Assembly (NCBI RefSeq): GCF_000255705.1
Contig: NZ_JH636442.1
Coordinates: 447,857-487,559 of the forward strand
Source of the DNA: Zavarzinella formosa DSM 19928
GTDB taxonomy: Bacteria > Planctomycetota > Planctomycetia > Gemmatales > Gemmataceae
DNA length: 39,703 bases
Direction: 5' to 3'
Made by a program: the position numbers and the translations under genes. Under the pieces are notes generated by a model. That model made no database searches and was not told the DNA's origin. It saw only the letters and a list, made by a program, of their open reading frames with translations. Shown here in pieces: positions 1-8,152 of this stretch (the stretch's first letter is position 1; each line of letters starts with the position of its first letter).

Positions 1-962
1 CCATCGACGAAGGCACGGCCGTCGTGATTCGAGGGCGACGAATCAAGGTGATCGGGGATCGCACGGCGAGCGTGGTTTGGTCAAAGTCATCCATCAAAGA
101 GACGAGGGTGGATGTGCTGAAATCCGGCGGCGAACTTGATTTGACGCAAGTTCGCCGGGCCACCCATTTCCGGACACTCATGCCGCCGTTCCCTCCGAAA
201 GACCCTTCGGCTCCGTTGGTGCAAAAGGGTTCGCTGGTGATTATTGGCGGAGGAGGAACCACCCCGGAGATCATGAACAAGTTCTTCGAGCTTGCCGGTG
301 GAAAAGACGCCCTCGTGGTGGTGATCCCCACGGCCAATGATGAGGAAATCATCCCGGCCGAGCCGGGGGACATCAAATTTCTGCGAAAATGGGGCGGCAC
401 GAATCTCAAAGTGTTGCACACCCGTGACCGAAAACAGGCCAACGATCCGGAGTTCTCCAAGATTTTGTTGGAGGCCAAGGGCGTCTGGTTCGGAGGCGGC
501 CGACAATGGCGGTTCGTTGATTCTTATGAGGGAACGCTGACGGAAAAACGTTTTCGCGAAGTCTTGGACAGGGGTGGTGTGATCGGCGGCAGTTCGGCTG
601 GGGCGTCGATTCAAAGCGAGTACATGCCGCGGGGTCATCCGCTGGGGAACATGGTCATGGCCGCCGAGGGTTATGAAAGGGGCTTCGGCTATCTGCCGGG
701 ATGCGCCGTCGACCAGCATTTTTTCGCCCGCAAACGGACGGCCGACATGACCGGCTTGATGAAAAAGTATCCCCAACTGTTGGGCATCGGGCTCGACGAG
801 GCAACCGCCATCATCGTGACCGGGCACGTGGCCGAAGTGGTCGGCAAAACCAAAGTGGCCTTTTACGATTACCGCGACGGAGCGCCAAAGGGAGAGAAAG
901 ATTATGTCGAGGTGGGCGACGGCGGCAAATACGATTTGAAAGAGCGCAAACCGATCAAATGA
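1..962 (+). CDS. Cyanophycinase-like (peptidase S51) protein, 3' part of a two-domain gene
   Basis: The reading frame is open to the left edge (first whole codon at base 3), so the gene begins outside the window; a GTG at 24 is probably internal. The complete domain lies at about 235-930. It has the Rossmann-like opening VIIGGGG and the nucleophile elbow GGSSAGA (Ser near base 594), followed by DQHFFARKR and GIGLDEATAI, all typical of cyanophycinase/S51 serine peptidases. The residues before it, IDEGTAVVIRGRRIKVIG, match the end of that same domain (LDEATAIIVTGHVAEVVG), so a first S51 domain must precede it. Known members cleave cyanophycin or beta-aspartyl peptides; the substrate here is unknown. 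The family is confident, the tandem architecture fairly so. Confidence 0.85.
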   Translation, partial: IDEGTAVVIRGRRIKVIGDRTASVVWSKSSIKETRVDVLKSGGELDLTQVRRATHFRTLMPPFPPKDPSAPLVQKGSLVIIGGGGTTPEIMNKFFELAGGKDALVVVIPTANDEEIIPAEPGDIKFLRKWGGTNLKVLHTRDRKQANDPEFSKILLEAKGVWFGGGRQWRFVDSYEGTLTEKRFREVLDRGGVIGGSSAGASIQSEYMPRGHPLGNMVMAAEGYERGFGYLPGCAVDQHFFARKRTADMTGLMKKYPQLLGIGLDEATAIIVTGHVAEVVGKTKVAFYDYRDGAPKGEKDYVEVGDGGKYDLKERKPIK

Positions 963-1148
963 ACACAGGCCCGTAATAGAGAGTGGATAATTGGTTCAAT
1001 CATCACAATCGGAACAGCCCCGCAACTCAAGCCATGAAGAACCGGAGAAATTGTTTTTGTGAATTCATTGCGGTGGTAAGTTGAAGAAACTTTCCGGCCG
1101 CTTCTCTGTCTTCACCAAACAGGACGGCGCCATCAGGCAGGGGCTCCG

Positions 1149-1376
1149 ATGCGTCCCGCGATCCGAATGCACTCGCCGACCAACGTCCGGAATATCCCCG
1201 ACGATGGCTTGTTGCCAAGCCACCCGTCCCGGCTCACGATTGCCGAAGAACTTCCCATCGATCAAGCCGGACAGTTGCTCGACTGGCTTGAATCCCACGG
1301 CATTGCGGCCAGCAAGATTGAACTGACCACCACCGGCCGGCTTACCGTGCGTTGGTGGGAGGAGGAAGCCGCGTGA
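1149..1376 (+). CDS. Small conserved-looking hypothetical protein
   Basis: This is a 75-codon frame, with an alternative ATG at 1167. The first 25 residues are unremarkable. The C-terminal part reads as a compact two-helix/strand unit: LPIDQAGQLLDWLESHGI, then KIELTTTGRLTVRWW. I recognise this pattern from small planctomycete proteins of unknown function, but have no name for it. It fills the only substantial gap between the S51 gene and apgM; the remaining bases 963-1148 and 1377-1474 show nothing recognisable. No strong ribosome-binding site precedes either ATG, so the start is uncertain. The overlapping frames at 1027-1400 lack such structure. Confidence 0.5.
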   Translation: MRPAIRMHSPTNVRNIPDDGLLPSHPSRLTIAEELPIDQAGQLLDWLESHGIAASKIELTTTGRLTVRWWEEEAA

Positions 1377-1474
1377 TTCTCGGCGCCCGGAGTGTGTCAT
1401 AACCCGGCGATTGTCGCTGGTTCGTCGTTCAAGTTGGGCGTTTCCTTTCTCGTTTACTTCCTAAACTATCGTCC

Positions 1475-2692
1475 ATGAAATACGCCATCATCATTCCCGA
1501 TGGGTGTGCGGACGAACCGCAAGACTCCCTCAACAGTCTCACCCCCCTGCAAGCCGCCCGATTGCCCAACATGGACCGGGCCGCCAAAATGGGTGTTGTC
1601 GGCCGTTCCAACAACGTGCCCAAACCGCTCACCCCGGCGAGCGACGTTGCCACCCTCAGCCTGTTCGGCTACGATCCGCTGGTTGTATACACTGGCCGGG
1701 CGCCGCTCGAAACGGTGGCGATGGGCATCAAGCTCGGCCCGAAGGACTGGGCGGTTCGCTGCAACCTCGTCACCGTCAAAGACGGGTTGATGCACGACTT
1801 CACGGCCGGGCACATCAACAACTCGGATGGCGCCAGGCTGATGGCCACCATCCACGAGAAACTCGGTGGTCCCGTCCCCGACGGTCGGCTTGAGTTCTTT
1901 CCGGGCGTGCAATACCGGAACATCCTCGTCTTCCGTAGCGAAACGGCTCCCGCCCCGTTTTCCAAAGAAACCAAGACTCAACCACCGCATGACATTCCGG
2001 ACAAACCGGCCGCCGATTTTCTGCCCAAGGGGCCGGGCGGTGACCTGCTGGTGCAGTTGATGGAACGCAGCAAGCCCCTGTTCGCCGATCATCCGGTGAA
2101 CCAAGAACGCATCGCCCGAGGTGAGAAACCGGCCACGCAAATCTGGCTGTGGGGACAGGGTTCGGCCCCGTCGGTAACTTCGTTTGCCGAGACATATGGC
2201 CCGAAAGGGGCGATCATTAGCGCGGTCGATCTCGTGCGCGGCACCGGCGTGCTGATCGGTTGGGACCGCATCGACTCGCCGGGGGCGACCGGTTATCTGG
2301 ACACGGATTACGCCGCCAAGGGACGCACCGGCATTGCCGCCCTCGCCACGCACGATCTGGTGTGCGTTCACGTGGAAGCCCCCGACGAGGCTTCCCACGA
2401 GGGGCGGGTTGATGAGAAAATCAAAGCCTTGGAACGAATCGACGAACACATTGTCGGCCCGTTGCTCGACGAACTTCCGAAGCACGGAGATTGGCGAATC
2501 CTCGTTTCCCCCGACCACCGGACGACGATCAAAACCCGCGCCCATGCCTACGGGGCGGTCCCGTTTGTCGTGGCTGGAACAGGTGTTTCTTCTCGCGGGC
2601 AGGCTTCCTACGACGAGATCGTGGCTGCCGCGAGCGATTTGGAATTTGAACCTGGCTGGAAATTGATGAATTGGTTCCTCGGCCGCGAGTAA
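1475..2692 (+). CDS. apgM: 2,3-bisphosphoglycerate-independent phosphoglycerate mutase, archaeal type
   Basis: This cytoplasmic glycolytic/gluconeogenic enzyme interconverts 3- and 2-phosphoglycerate through a phosphoserine intermediate and two metal ions. The 405-residue length is normal for the ApgM branch of the alkaline-phosphatase superfamily. Visible motifs are the N-terminal metal site IIPDGCAD, SDVATLSLFGYDP (phosphate-accepting Ser region, about residues 60-72), VEAPDEASHEGRVDEKIKALERID, and the C-terminal metal-binding SPDHRTTIKTRAH, where the usual STP triplet reads RTT. The ATG at 1475 puts the first metal-binding Asp at residue 9, as expected. It stands alone, with no other glycolytic gene nearby. 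Family assignment is confident. Confidence 0.93.
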   Translation: MKYAIIIPDGCADEPQDSLNSLTPLQAARLPNMDRAAKMGVVGRSNNVPKPLTPASDVATLSLFGYDPLVVYTGRAPLETVAMGIKLGPKDWAVRCNLVTVKDGLMHDFTAGHINNSDGARLMATIHEKLGGPVPDGRLEFFPGVQYRNILVFRSETAPAPFSKETKTQPPHDIPDKPAADFLPKGPGGDLLVQLMERSKPLFADHPVNQERIARGEKPATQIWLWGQGSAPSVTSFAETYGPKGAIISAVDLVRGTGVLIGWDRIDSPGATGYLDTDYAAKGRTGIAALATHDLVCVHVEAPDEASHEGRVDEKIKALERIDEHIVGPLLDELPKHGDWRILVSPDHRTTIKTRAHAYGAVPFVVAGTGVSSRGQASYDEIVAAASDLEFEPGWKLMNWFLGRE

Positions 2693-2734
2693 TCATCCCT
2701 GAGTCGATCCCCCTCACCAAGAGCGACTGAACCG

Positions 2735-3427
2735 ATGAAACCCGAATGGTATTACACAAGCGCCGGCCAGCAACTTGGGCCGTTCACGGCGGCGGACATG
2801 AAGAAGTTCGCCGAGAGCGGGAAACTCAAGCCCGATGATCTGGTCTGGAAGGAAGGGATGGCGAATTGGGTGGCCGCCAAGGCCGTGAAGGGGATTTTTC
2901 CCGCCCCCGCCGCCCCGGCTCCCAAAGCGGCCGAACCCGAGGAGGTCTCGGCGCCCTCTGGTCCCGCCAACGACTTCGATTACGAAGCGCCCGCCCCCGG
3001 CGGCAAGCGGGGCAAGGCGACTAAGAAGCAGGAACGGGAGGAAGAAGCCTCCGAGCCAGAGGGCGATGGCGCTTTCCCGTCGGACGATCAACCGGCAGAC
3101 TTCGATGATCGCCGCCCGTCTAAAAAAGCCAAAGGCGGGTTCATCGAGTATCTGACTTTCCGCAAGATGATCGTGCCGATCATCATCCAGATTATTTTCT
3201 GGATCGGTGTGCTGATTTGCTTGGGCAGCGGGGCACTGATGGTTCTCAGCGGTCTCGCCTCGTCGGGTGGAAGTGTTCTCTACCTCTTGGGCGGGTTAAT
3301 TGGGGGCTTGTTCACGGTGTTTTTTGGAATCCTGATGGTGCGGATCTACTGTGAACTCTTGATTGTCTCGTTCCGCATCTTGGGCGCCCTGACGGATATC
3401 CAAAGCCTGCTCGAAAAGCGATTGTGA
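2735..3427 (+). CDS. GYF_2 domain membrane protein with DUF4282-like C-terminus
   Basis: Residues 1-55 form a GYF_2 domain: EWYYTSAGQQLGPFTAADM, then LKPDDLVWKEGMANWVAA, the usual pattern of aromatic residues plus a GP turn and WxxGMxxW. A Pro/Ala/charged linker (55-135) follows. The last about 95 residues carry two transmembrane helices (about 148-172 and 180-205) and end in MVRIYCELLIVSFRIL, which resembles DUF4282. GYF-type domains bind proline-rich segments in other systems, so the linker of a partner or of this protein is a plausible ligand, but that is inference. The next gene begins with a near-copy of the same GYF_2 domain, indicating tandem duplication with divergent membrane tails. 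No enzymatic motif is visible. Confidence 0.82.
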   Translation: MKPEWYYTSAGQQLGPFTAADMKKFAESGKLKPDDLVWKEGMANWVAAKAVKGIFPAPAAPAPKAAEPEEVSAPSGPANDFDYEAPAPGGKRGKATKKQEREEEASEPEGDGAFPSDDQPADFDDRRPSKKAKGGFIEYLTFRKMIVPIIIQIIFWIGVLICLGSGALMVLSGLASSGGSVLYLLGGLIGGLFTVFFGILMVRIYCELLIVSFRILGALTDIQSLLEKRL

Positions 3428-3492
3428 ACACCAAAAAGTGAATGCCGGTCTGTCGATTCGTCCTTTCCGTGCCACCCCGTGCGAGAGATTCC

Positions 3493-4617
3493 GTGAATCA
3501 GGATTGGTACCACACCGCAAATGGCGGGCAGCACGGTCCGGTGACGGCTGTGGAACTGAAGAAACGCGCCCAAAGCGGGATGATCCTGCCAGAAGATCTG
3601 GTGTGGAAAGAGGGGATGCCGAACTGGGTTCCCGCCAAGAGTGTCAAAGGGTTGTTTGGCCCGGCCGGAGGCAAATCTGGCGAGACGAAAGTTACGACTG
3701 CCAAAAGCGGCGAAATCAAGCGGCCGGTGCCCGTCGAAACATCCAAGCCTGTCGAACCAAAACCTTCTTCGGCCGTGGAGAAACCGCCGGAAGAGGCGAC
3801 CGACAGCCCTCCACCTGATCGGCTGGCGAAGCCTCATGGCAAATCGACCAAGGAAGAAACACCTCCCTCGCAAGTGGACGAGATAGAGTTTCTTCCAATG
3901 GAGGAAGAGGAACAACCGAAGCAAAAGCCTCGTCGGGACGAAAGCGAAGAGGAAGAAGAACGGCCCAAGCGAAAATCTCGTCAGGATGACGAAGACGATG
4001 AGGAAGAACGGCCAAAACAAAAATCCCGCCGCGATGATGACGACGAAGAGGAAGAAGAGGAACGGCCCAAGCGAAAATCTCGCCGTGACGACGAAGACGA
4101 TGAGGATGATGATCGGTCAAGCCGATCCAGCCGACGTCGAGATGATGACGATGAAGACGAGGATGAACGACCGAGCCGGTCGGCTCGTCGCCGGTACGAC
4201 GATGATGACGACGAAGACGAGGATGACCGACCGCGATCTTCTCGGCGGCGGTATGATGAAGATGACGAGGATGATTACGACGACCGGCCAAAACGCCGCA
4301 AGAAACGCAATGGATTGAAGCCGGGCACCGGTCTTGGGATCGGCTCGATGATCTGCGGAATCCTTGGGCTGGTGCTGACGTTGAGCAGTTGTTTCCTCGG
4401 GGCGATTTGTTTCCTCGGTCTGGCTGGTTATGCCTTGTCCGGGATTCTCTCCGTTGTGGCTATTTGCCTCGGGTTTCCGGCCATGAAGACCGAAGGCAAG
4501 GGATTCGGCCTCGCCGGATTAATCACCGGGTTTATTGGCCTTATTCCTGTTCTGATTGCCATCGTCGGGCTGATTTTTGGCTTCGCCGCTCTTGGTATCA
4601 ATGCGATCGCCGGATGA
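3493..4617 (+). CDS. GYF_2 domain protein with long charged repeat and DUF4190-like membrane tail
   Basis: I chose the GTG at 3493 (374 residues) because GAGAG lies 6 bases upstream and the GYF_2 domain then starts at once (NQDWYHTANGGQHGPV), as in the preceding paralogue. An ATG at 3442 would add 17 unconserved residues. Domain order: GYF_2 (about 1-55); a Lys/Pro/Glu linker; a very acidic/basic low-complexity block of repeated RPKRKSRRDD and DEDE units (about 135-272); then a hydrophobic C-terminus with two to three helices (about 280-374) resembling DUF4190. The region between is probably disordered and cytoplasmic. A scaffold or tether role is possible but unproven. Confidence 0.8.
   Translation: MNQDWYHTANGGQHGPVTAVELKKRAQSGMILPEDLVWKEGMPNWVPAKSVKGLFGPAGGKSGETKVTTAKSGEIKRPVPVETSKPVEPKPSSAVEKPPEEATDSPPPDRLAKPHGKSTKEETPPSQVDEIEFLPMEEEEQPKQKPRRDESEEEEERPKRKSRQDDEDDEEERPKQKSRRDDDDEEEEEERPKRKSRRDDEDDEDDDRSSRSSRRRDDDDEDEDERPSRSARRRYDDDDDEDEDDRPRSSRRRYDEDDEDDYDDRPKRRKKRNGLKPGTGLGIGSMICGILGLVLTLSSCFLGAICFLGLAGYALSGILSVVAICLGFPAMKTEGKGFGLAGLITGFIGLIPVLIAIVGLIFGFAALGINAIAG
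3899..4310 (+). repeat. In-gene tandem repeat encoding alternating acidic and Arg/Lys blocks
   Basis: Within the second GYF_2 gene the DNA is an imperfect tandem array of roughly 50-70 base units. Each unit encodes a run of Asp/Glu followed by RPKRKSRR, RSSRSSRRR or similar. GAT/GAC/GAA/GAG codons alternate, so the repeats are degenerate at DNA level while charge patterning is kept. The copies diverge gradually from the K-rich versions (start) to R/S- and Y-containing versions (end). Repeat-number variation between strains would be expected. Confidence 0.75.
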
Positions 4618-4623
4618 GACACG

Positions 4624-4645
4624 GGCGGTCGTCGGCCGCCTTTTT
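4624..4645 (+). terminator. Possible weak intrinsic terminator
   Basis: A 5-bp all-GC stem (GGCGG at 4624-4628 with CCGCC at 4636-4640) encloses a 7-base loop and is followed by five Ts. It begins 6 bases after the GYF_2 gene stop and ends 16 bases before the next ATG. It may terminate or attenuate read-through. The short stem keeps confidence low. Confidence 0.3.
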
Positions 4646-4661
4646 GCAAAGGACAATTTCC

Positions 4662-5429
4662 ATGAGCCGTGCTGTTTGTTTCCTCGCATGCCTGGGCCTG
4701 TTGCTCGGTTTCTCTGTTTCCGGCGCGTCAGCTCAGGAGAAAAAGGAAGTGGGCGTGCGCTGGTTCGGCCACTCGTTCTTCCTCATCACCTCGTCCTCCG
4801 GCACCCGCATTGCGATTGATCCCCATGCCATCACCGAGTACGGCTCGCCGATGATCGCGCCGGACATTGCCCTCATCACCCATCCGCACAACGACCATAA
4901 CCGGACGGAAGTCTTTTCCAACGCGGACTCGAAGGATCTGAAGGTCTATCAGGGCGTCGTTGCCAAGGGCAAGCGGGACGATTGGGCGAAAATCGACGAG
5001 ACTTACAAGGGGGTGAAAATCCGAACGGTGGGACTGTATCACGATTTGGAGGAAGGTAAAAAGCGTGGCAAGAACAGTGCCTTTGTCATCGAGGTTGACG
5101 GCTTGAAGTTTTGCCACCTTGGCGATCTCGGCCATGAACTGGACGAAGAACAAGTGAAGGCCATTGGCCCGATTGATGTGTTGATGATTCCGGTCGGGGG
5201 CATCTACACCATCAACGGGGAAGAGGCCAAGAAAGTGGTCAAGGCCCTGAAGCCCCGGTTGTTCATCCTGCCGATGCACTATGCGACGAAAGTGTACACG
5301 GAGGTGCTGGGGCCGGATGAGTTCTTGGAAGGCCAAAAGAATGTGCGGAAGCTCGACGGGCAATTGCTGAGCATTCCGCTCGACTTAAAGGCCGAGGCCC
5401 CGACCATTGTGATGTTGGAATGGAAATAA
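4662..5429 (+). CDS. Secreted MBL-fold metallo-hydrolase, UlaG-like
   Basis: The ATG at 4662 follows AAAGGAC and gives a clear signal peptide (MSRAVCFLACLGLLLGFSVSGASAQ), so the 255-residue product is probably periplasmic or exported. The mature part is a metallo-beta-lactamase fold of the UlaG/Lactamase_B_3 type: VRWFGHSFFLI at the start, the metal motif THPHNDHNR (HxHxDH form), CHLGDLGH, and LPMHYATK near the end. The family includes sugar-lactone hydrolases and many uncharacterised zinc- or manganese-dependent hydrolases. The substrate cannot be read from sequence. It is 44 bases from the preceding GYF_2 gene on the same strand. Confidence 0.85.
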   Translation: MSRAVCFLACLGLLLGFSVSGASAQEKKEVGVRWFGHSFFLITSSSGTRIAIDPHAITEYGSPMIAPDIALITHPHNDHNRTEVFSNADSKDLKVYQGVVAKGKRDDWAKIDETYKGVKIRTVGLYHDLEEGKKRGKNSAFVIEVDGLKFCHLGDLGHELDEEQVKAIGPIDVLMIPVGGIYTINGEEAKKVVKALKPRLFILPMHYATKVYTEVLGPDEFLEGQKNVRKLDGQLLSIPLDLKAEAPTIVMLEWK

Positions 5430-5435
5430 GCCGGC

Positions 5436-6677
5436 TCAAACCGTGCGAAGCGGCACACGCTTCGCCGCGGCATCCTCAAGCGTTTTGCGATAGGCTTTCA
5501 GCGTGTCGCGGGCGCATCCTTCCCAAGTGAATTGGGCCGCCTGGGCCAATCCTCCTTGCCGCAGTGTGTTTCGCCAGTCATCGTCGGTGATGATTTTTGC
5601 CATCGCATTTCGCCACCCATCCGAGTCATGAGGGTCGATGAGGTGGCCGCACTTTCCAAGCACCTCGGCGACAGCCCCGGCTGTTGACGAGATCACCGCT
5701 CCGTCGCAGGCGAGCATTTCGGCGGCGGGCAGGCCGAAGCCTTCATACACCGTGGGGAACAGCAACGCCCTGGCTCCGTTATAAACAGCCGGTAGGGCGT
5801 CGTCGGGCAAATAGCCGGGTCGGATGACATTTTTGTGGCGGGCGACCTCGTCGAAGTAACGGGCGGTTTCTTCCATCCGCCAACCCCACGAACCGACCAG
5901 CACCAAGGGGCACTTTTGCCGCAGTTCGTCCGGGAGGCTGCAATAAGCCCGAAGGAGCATGTCGAGGTTTTTTCGGGGTTCGATGGTCCCGACATGCAGG
6001 AGATAAGTCGGCGGAAGCCCGAGTGATCGCAGCGTGTTGGCGGTCTCGTCGGCGGGGAGGGGGCGAAAATGCTTCCGGACGCCGCAGTATGTTCGTGTCA
6101 CCCGTTCCGGTGGGAATCCGAGAGTCTTGATGATCTCCTGGCGGGCATAGTCGCTGATGGCCAGCACATGGGCGATCTTGCCGTAGTTCGGCATAAAGAA
6201 TCGCTCGAACCACGCGATGCGATCGGCCGGGTGCCATTGCGGATAGAGAAGCATGGAGAGGTCGTAAATGTTGACCACCACCGGGAGACGGCCGGCCAAC
6301 GGAACGAAATTCGGCTCGTGATACAGGTCGTAACGCCGCCGATCGAACTCGGCCCGCGTGTACACACTGTTCACCATTTGCCATGCGTGCCGCAACGGAG
6401 CGCGCAGTTTCCGCACCCACGTCGCGCGCGCCACCTGAGTTTGTCGCGGCGGCAGCGGGCCAGCCGGCAATCCCCCGTTGATCGGAGTCGGCGGGGCGAG
6501 GGGCACAATCTTCGGCCCGCCGCCCAGAGAGGAATAGACTTTAGAAAGGACCGGGTGGGGGTATGTGGAAAGCTCGACCTCTCCGGTGGCTCGGAGGGCT
6601 TTCATCATCTCGGTAATATGATGGCCGATGCCGGTTTTGTTGCCGGCCGTCGACGTGACGTTAATCACCACTCGCAT
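5436..6677 (-). CDS. GT4-type glycosyltransferase, tandem copy A
   Basis: This is a 413-residue GT-B retaining glycosyltransferase. The N-terminal acceptor domain starts MRVVINVTSTAGNKTGIGHH. The C-terminal nucleotide-sugar domain has LLHVGTIEPRKNLDMLLRAY, LVLVGSWGW, the E-x7-E-type loop PTVYEGFGLPAAEMLAC, and SSTAGAVAEVLG. These are the usual GT4 (Glycos_transf_1) features of envelope, exopolysaccharide or glycoprotein sugar transfer at the cytoplasmic face. GAGGAAGGG lies about 10 bases before the ATG. The next gene upstream on this strand is a paralogue. From DETANTLRSLGLPP on, the two proteins are nearly identical, while the N-terminal halves are only about half identical, suggesting different acceptors with the same donor. 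Confidence 0.88.
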   Translation of the reverse strand: MRVVINVTSTAGNKTGIGHHITEMMKALRATGEVELSTYPHPVLSKVYSSLGGGPKIVPLAPPTPINGGLPAGPLPPRQTQVARATWVRKLRAPLRHAWQMVNSVYTRAEFDRRRYDLYHEPNFVPLAGRLPVVVNIYDLSMLLYPQWHPADRIAWFERFFMPNYGKIAHVLAISDYARQEIIKTLGFPPERVTRTYCGVRKHFRPLPADETANTLRSLGLPPTYLLHVGTIEPRKNLDMLLRAYCSLPDELRQKCPLVLVGSWGWRMEETARYFDEVARHKNVIRPGYLPDDALPAVYNGARALLFPTVYEGFGLPAAEMLACDGAVISSTAGAVAEVLGKCGHLIDPHDSDGWRNAMAKIITDDDWRNTLRQGGLAQAAQFTWEGCARDTLKAYRKTLEDAAAKRVPLRTV

Positions 6678-6747
6678 TTCGCCAATCCCTTCCTCGATTT
6701 TGCACGTTGAGCGAAATCGTCAGGTTTTCATCGTCGTCGCCGGGCCA

Positions 6748-7959
6748 TCAGCCGGCTTCCACTTGCTCAAGCGTTTTCCGGTAGGCTTTCAGGGTGTCGC
6801 GGGCGCACGCCTGCCAGGTGAATTCGGCAGCCCGCTCCAACCCTCCCCGGCGTAGTTCATTTCGCCAGTCATCGTCGGTGATGACTTTCGCCATCGCGTT
6901 ACGCCAGCCGTCAACGTCATGCGGGTCGATCAGGTGGCCGCATATTCCAAGCACCTCGGCAACGGCTCCGGCCGTCGAGGAGACGACGGCCCCGCCGCAG
7001 GCGAGCATTTCCGCGGCCGGCATCCCGAAACCCTCATAAAGCGTCGGGAAGACCAACGCGCGAGCACCGTTGAAGACGGCCGGGAGAGCGTCGTCGGGCA
7101 AATAGCCGGGTCGGATGACATTTTTGTGCCGGGCGACCTCGTCGAAATAACGGGCGGTATCCTCCATCCGCCAACCCCACGAACCGACCAAGACCAAGGG
7201 GCACCTTTGCCGCAGATCATCCGGGAGACTGCAATAGGCCCGGAGAAGCATGTCGAGGTTTTTTCGGGGTTCGATGGTCCCGACATGCAGGAGATAAGTC
7301 GGCGGAAGCCCGAGGGAGCGCAGCGTGTTGGCGGTCTCGTCGGAGGGGAGCGGTCTGAAGTGTTCCCGCACTCCGTTGTACGTCCTCGTCACGCGGTCGG
7401 GCGAAAACCCAAACGTCCGGATGATTTCCTCTCGGGCGAATTCGCTGACCGCCAGCACATGGGCAATCCGGCGGATGTTTCGGGTGAAATGCCTTTCAAA
7501 GAGTTCCACCCGGTCGGCCGGATGCCATTCGGGGAAAAACAGCGGAGAGAGATCATGAACAGTCGCCACGACCGGCAACCGCCCCGGCAGGACGAAAAAA
7601 TTCGGCTCGTGATAAAGGTCGTGGAGTTCGGGGTCAAGCGCGCCCCGTGAACAGGCGTTGTTCACCACTCGAAAGGCATCCCGCAGGACAGGCTTCACTT
7701 TTTGCCGCCAAGAAGCGCGTCCTGTCGAAACCGGACCAATTGGCGACGAGGAGGCGATCAATTTTCCAGCGAGTTTGGCGGCGGGAGTTTGTTTCGGGCC
7801 GCCCCCCATGATCGAGCGAATTTTGAGAAGGAGGGGAGGTGGATAAGCAGACATCTCGACTTCGCCCGCCGACCGCAGAGCTTTGAGGAGTTCGGCGGTG
7901 TAGTGGCCGATGCCGGTTTTGTCGCCGGCGGCTGCCGAAACGTTCATCACCACCCGCAT
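6748..7959 (-). CDS. GT4-type glycosyltransferase, tandem copy B
   Basis: This is the paralogue of the neighbouring glycosyltransferase, 403 residues from the ATG at 7959. GAGGAAGG sits 10 bases upstream; the longer frame to 7992 lacks a site and would add 11 unconserved residues. The N-terminus MRVVMNVSAAAGDKTGIGHY is the acceptor domain. The donor domain has LLHVGTIEPRKNLDM, LVGSWGWRMEDTARYF, PTLYEGFGMPAAEMLACGG and SSTAGAVAEVLG. Copies B and A lie head to tail, 70 bases apart, with related ribosome-binding sites, so they are probably co-transcribed. The donor half is almost the same in both. The donor and acceptor sugars are unknown. Confidence 0.88.
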   Translation of the reverse strand: MRVVMNVSAAAGDKTGIGHYTAELLKALRSAGEVEMSAYPPPLLLKIRSIMGGGPKQTPAAKLAGKLIASSSPIGPVSTGRASWRQKVKPVLRDAFRVVNNACSRGALDPELHDLYHEPNFFVLPGRLPVVATVHDLSPLFFPEWHPADRVELFERHFTRNIRRIAHVLAVSEFAREEIIRTFGFSPDRVTRTYNGVREHFRPLPSDETANTLRSLGLPPTYLLHVGTIEPRKNLDMLLRAYCSLPDDLRQRCPLVLVGSWGWRMEDTARYFDEVARHKNVIRPGYLPDDALPAVFNGARALVFPTLYEGFGMPAAEMLACGGAVVSSTAGAVAEVLGICGHLIDPHDVDGWRNAMAKVITDDDWRNELRRGGLERAAEFTWQACARDTLKAYRKTLEQVEAG

Positions 7960-8049
7960 CGGGCTGTTTCCTTCCTCAGTAGGCTTGTGCAAGGTTTAGG
8001 GAATCGACCTATTCCCGCACAGAGACTGCCCGCTTTCGCCTCATTGCTG

Positions 8050-8077
8050 TTGACAGACAACGTCGAACCGCTACAGT
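8050..8077 (+). promoter_or_regulatory. Predicted sigma70-type promoter of leuA
   Basis: A perfect TTGACA at 8050-8055 is followed after 16 bases by TACAGT (8072-8077, 4 of 6 matches to TATAAT). Transcription would start near 8084. That gives a leader of about 170 bases ahead of leuA, containing the leader ORF and hairpin described separately. Confidence 0.6.
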
Positions 8078-8104
8078 ACGCTTAACCATCAAAGGGGTCC
8101 GCGC

Positions 8105-8152
8105 GTGTCGATCCGACTTCAACTACCGCTTCTCATTTACAGCCTGTCTTGA
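8105..8152 (+). CDS. Putative leucine-rich leader peptide of leuA
   Basis: A 15-codon ORF starts with GTG at 8105, with AAAGGGG 7 bases upstream (8091-8097). It encodes MSIRLQLPLLIYSLS and stops with TGA at 8150-8152. Five of the 15 codons are Leu (CTT, CTA, CTT, CTC, CTG), including CTA, which is expected to be rare in such a GC-rich genome. The frame lies between a promoter and an intrinsic terminator directly upstream of 2-isopropylmalate synthase. Ribosome stalling on the Leu codons when charged tRNA-Leu is scarce is the obvious model. The peptide itself need not have a function. It is too short for coding statistics, so the case rests on position and content. Confidence 0.65.
   Translation: MSIRLQLPLLIYSLS

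Noticed and set aside
1466-2545. Long minus-strand frame opposite apgM (and similar ones opposite leuA, the aminotransferase and the che genes)
   Set aside because: They are mirror frames of strongly conserved genes, with no recognisable domains of their own.
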